Shown here: piece by piece, positions 4,759 through 5,514 of the stretch
How positions within the stretch are numbered: the stretch's first letter is position 1
Layout of the letters: every line of letters starts with the position of its first letter
DNA from: Deltaproteobacteria bacterium
GTDB lineage: Bacteria > Desulfobacterota > DSM-4660 > Desulfatiglandales > B25-G16
Reading direction: 5' to 3'
NCBI GenBank assembly: GCA_019308645.1
Contig: JAFDHR010000051.1
Span: 11,670-17,183, forward strand
DNA length: 5,514 nt
Notes under the pieces: generated by a model
What the model was told of the DNA's origin: nothing
Seen by the model: the letters and a program-made list of their open reading frames with translations, nothing else
The model's database searches: none
Made by a program: the position numbers and the translations under genes

Positions 4759-5514
4759 GTGAATTTTGTAGGATATACATGTGGTCTCTGTGGTCAGGAA
4801 TTTTCGCCAGAGGAGATACGATATCGATGTGACTCATGCAATGGTCCGCTTTTGGTCACCTATGACTACGCAAGCTTGGCAAGAAAGGTAACTGCGGAAG
4901 GCCTCGAAGCAAGGCGGCCAGGGGTTTGGAAGTACAGGGAGCTTTTGCCAGTAGACCCTTTCACTGAGCCTGTAAGCTTGGGGGAAGGAGGTACGCCAAT
5001 GCATGGGGCAAAGACTCTCGCAAGTTCTATTGGCCTCCCCAACCTTTTTATCAAGGATGATGGCAGGAATCCGACCGGTGCGTTCAAAGACAGGGGTACC
5101 ACCGTAGGTATGACCGTAGCTGTTGAACGTGGAGTGGGCGCTGTAGGGACTGTATCGCACGGAAACATGGGTACATCCGTGGCAGCTTATGCGGCCAGGG
5201 CAGGCCGGATGTGCTATATCATCGCACCCGAAGGCATCGTTAGTGCGAGATTGTTACATTTAAGTGTTTACGGCGCAAAGGTCATACAGGTAGTGGGTGG
5301 ATATGATTCGATGTATGATGAATCTTTAAGGATAGCCGAAAAGCACGGTGTACTATTCATCAATTGTGACAATCCGTTCAGGATAGAAGGGCAAAAGACG
5401 TTGGCCTTCGAAATTCTCGAGGATCTGGGCTGGGATGTCCCTGATTGGGTTGTGGCGCCCGTGAGCAGTGGGGGTATGGTCTCAGCTTTATACAAGGGCT
5501 TCCTTGAGTTCAAA
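4759..5514 (+). CDS. Threonine synthase-like PLP-dependent enzyme with zinc ribbon, 3'-truncated
   Basis: Fold-type II PLP enzyme; classical members convert O-phosphohomoserine to threonine. The first 252 residues are visible and the frame is open at the right edge (the family usually has about 350-420). An N-terminal zinc ribbon has CGLC (8-11) and CDSC (24-27). Then come SLGEGGTPM (73-81), NPTGAFKDRG (104-113) with the PLP-binding lysine K110, SHGNMGTS (133-140) in place of the usual S-[ST]-GN-type loop with N136 conserved, AAYAARAG (142-149), and APVSSGGMVSAL (233-244) where the cofactor phosphate is usually held near a glycine-rich loop. The GTG start is supported by GGGAGG five bases upstream. 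The downstream position after a hydroxyacid dehydrogenase is compatible with amino-acid biosynthesis, but the altered loop leaves room for a related PLP reaction, such as cysteate-synthase-like or dehydratase chemistry. The family call is firm and the exact reaction moderate. Confidence 0.9.
   Translation, partial: MNFVGYTCGLCGQEFSPEEIRYRCDSCNGPLLVTYDYASLARKVTAEGLEARRPGVWKYRELLPVDPFTEPVSLGEGGTPMHGAKTLASSIGLPNLFIKDDGRNPTGAFKDRGTTVGMTVAVERGVGAVGTVSHGNMGTSVAAYAARAGRMCYIIAPEGIVSARLLHLSVYGAKVIQVVGGYDSMYDESLRIAEKHGVLFINCDNPFRIEGQKTLAFEILEDLGWDVPDWVVAPVSSGGMVSALYKGFLEFK

Noticed and set aside
4834..5160. Minus-strand frames of about 100 codons opposite the threonine-synthase-like gene
   Set aside because: They are opposite a strongly conserved plus-strand protein, and neither translation shows a domain.

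Overview
The window is an ordinary-looking bacterial metabolic and transport segment, with every convincing gene on the + strand. Base composition is near half G+C by eye (not counted). Shine-Dalgarno sites are strong and purine-rich (AGAAGGA, AAAGGAG, GGGAGG) and one gene uses a GTG start. This would suit an anaerobic Bacillota or Desulfobacterota type of organism, but nothing here fixes the taxon. No mobile element, CRISPR array, tRNA or rRNA was seen.

Layout. Positions 1-1554 hold a 5'-truncated solute-binding protein of the peptide/nickel (SBP_bac_5, DppA/OppA-like) family. A 194-base gap follows (1555-1748). It contains an A8-G9 homopolymer junction, three inverted repeats and a TATAAT hexamer. 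Positions 1749-2690 and 2718-3569 encode the two six-helix inner-membrane permeases of a DppB/DppC-type ABC importer, 27 bases apart. A 95-base gap then contains a well-primed but unrecognised 39-codon reading frame (3580-3699) that overlaps the next gene. Positions 3665-4654 encode an NAD-dependent D-2-hydroxyacid dehydrogenase (SerA/PGDH-like, without an ACT domain). A 104-base gap contains a cUUCGg hairpin with a U-rich tail (probable terminator or attenuator). Positions 4759-5514 hold the first 252 codons of a PLP-dependent threonine-synthase-like enzyme with an N-terminal four-cysteine zinc ribbon, cut by the right edge.

How they may work together. The first three genes would form the binding and membrane parts of one importer for a peptide or other small solute. 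The two ATPases (DppD/DppF type) that power such importers are not in the window and must lie upstream or be supplied from elsewhere. Downstream of the permeases come two amino-acid/hydroxy-acid enzymes. This suggests an uptake-plus-metabolism cluster, but the substrate cannot be read from the sequence. The strongest leads are a DxDxDG calcium-loop-like segment in the binding protein, the structured SBP-permease spacer with two related hairpins, the competing GCCTT/AAGGC pairings before the threonine-synthase-like gene, and unusual active-site loop residues in both enzymes. I saw nothing that clearly amounts to an undescribed system.
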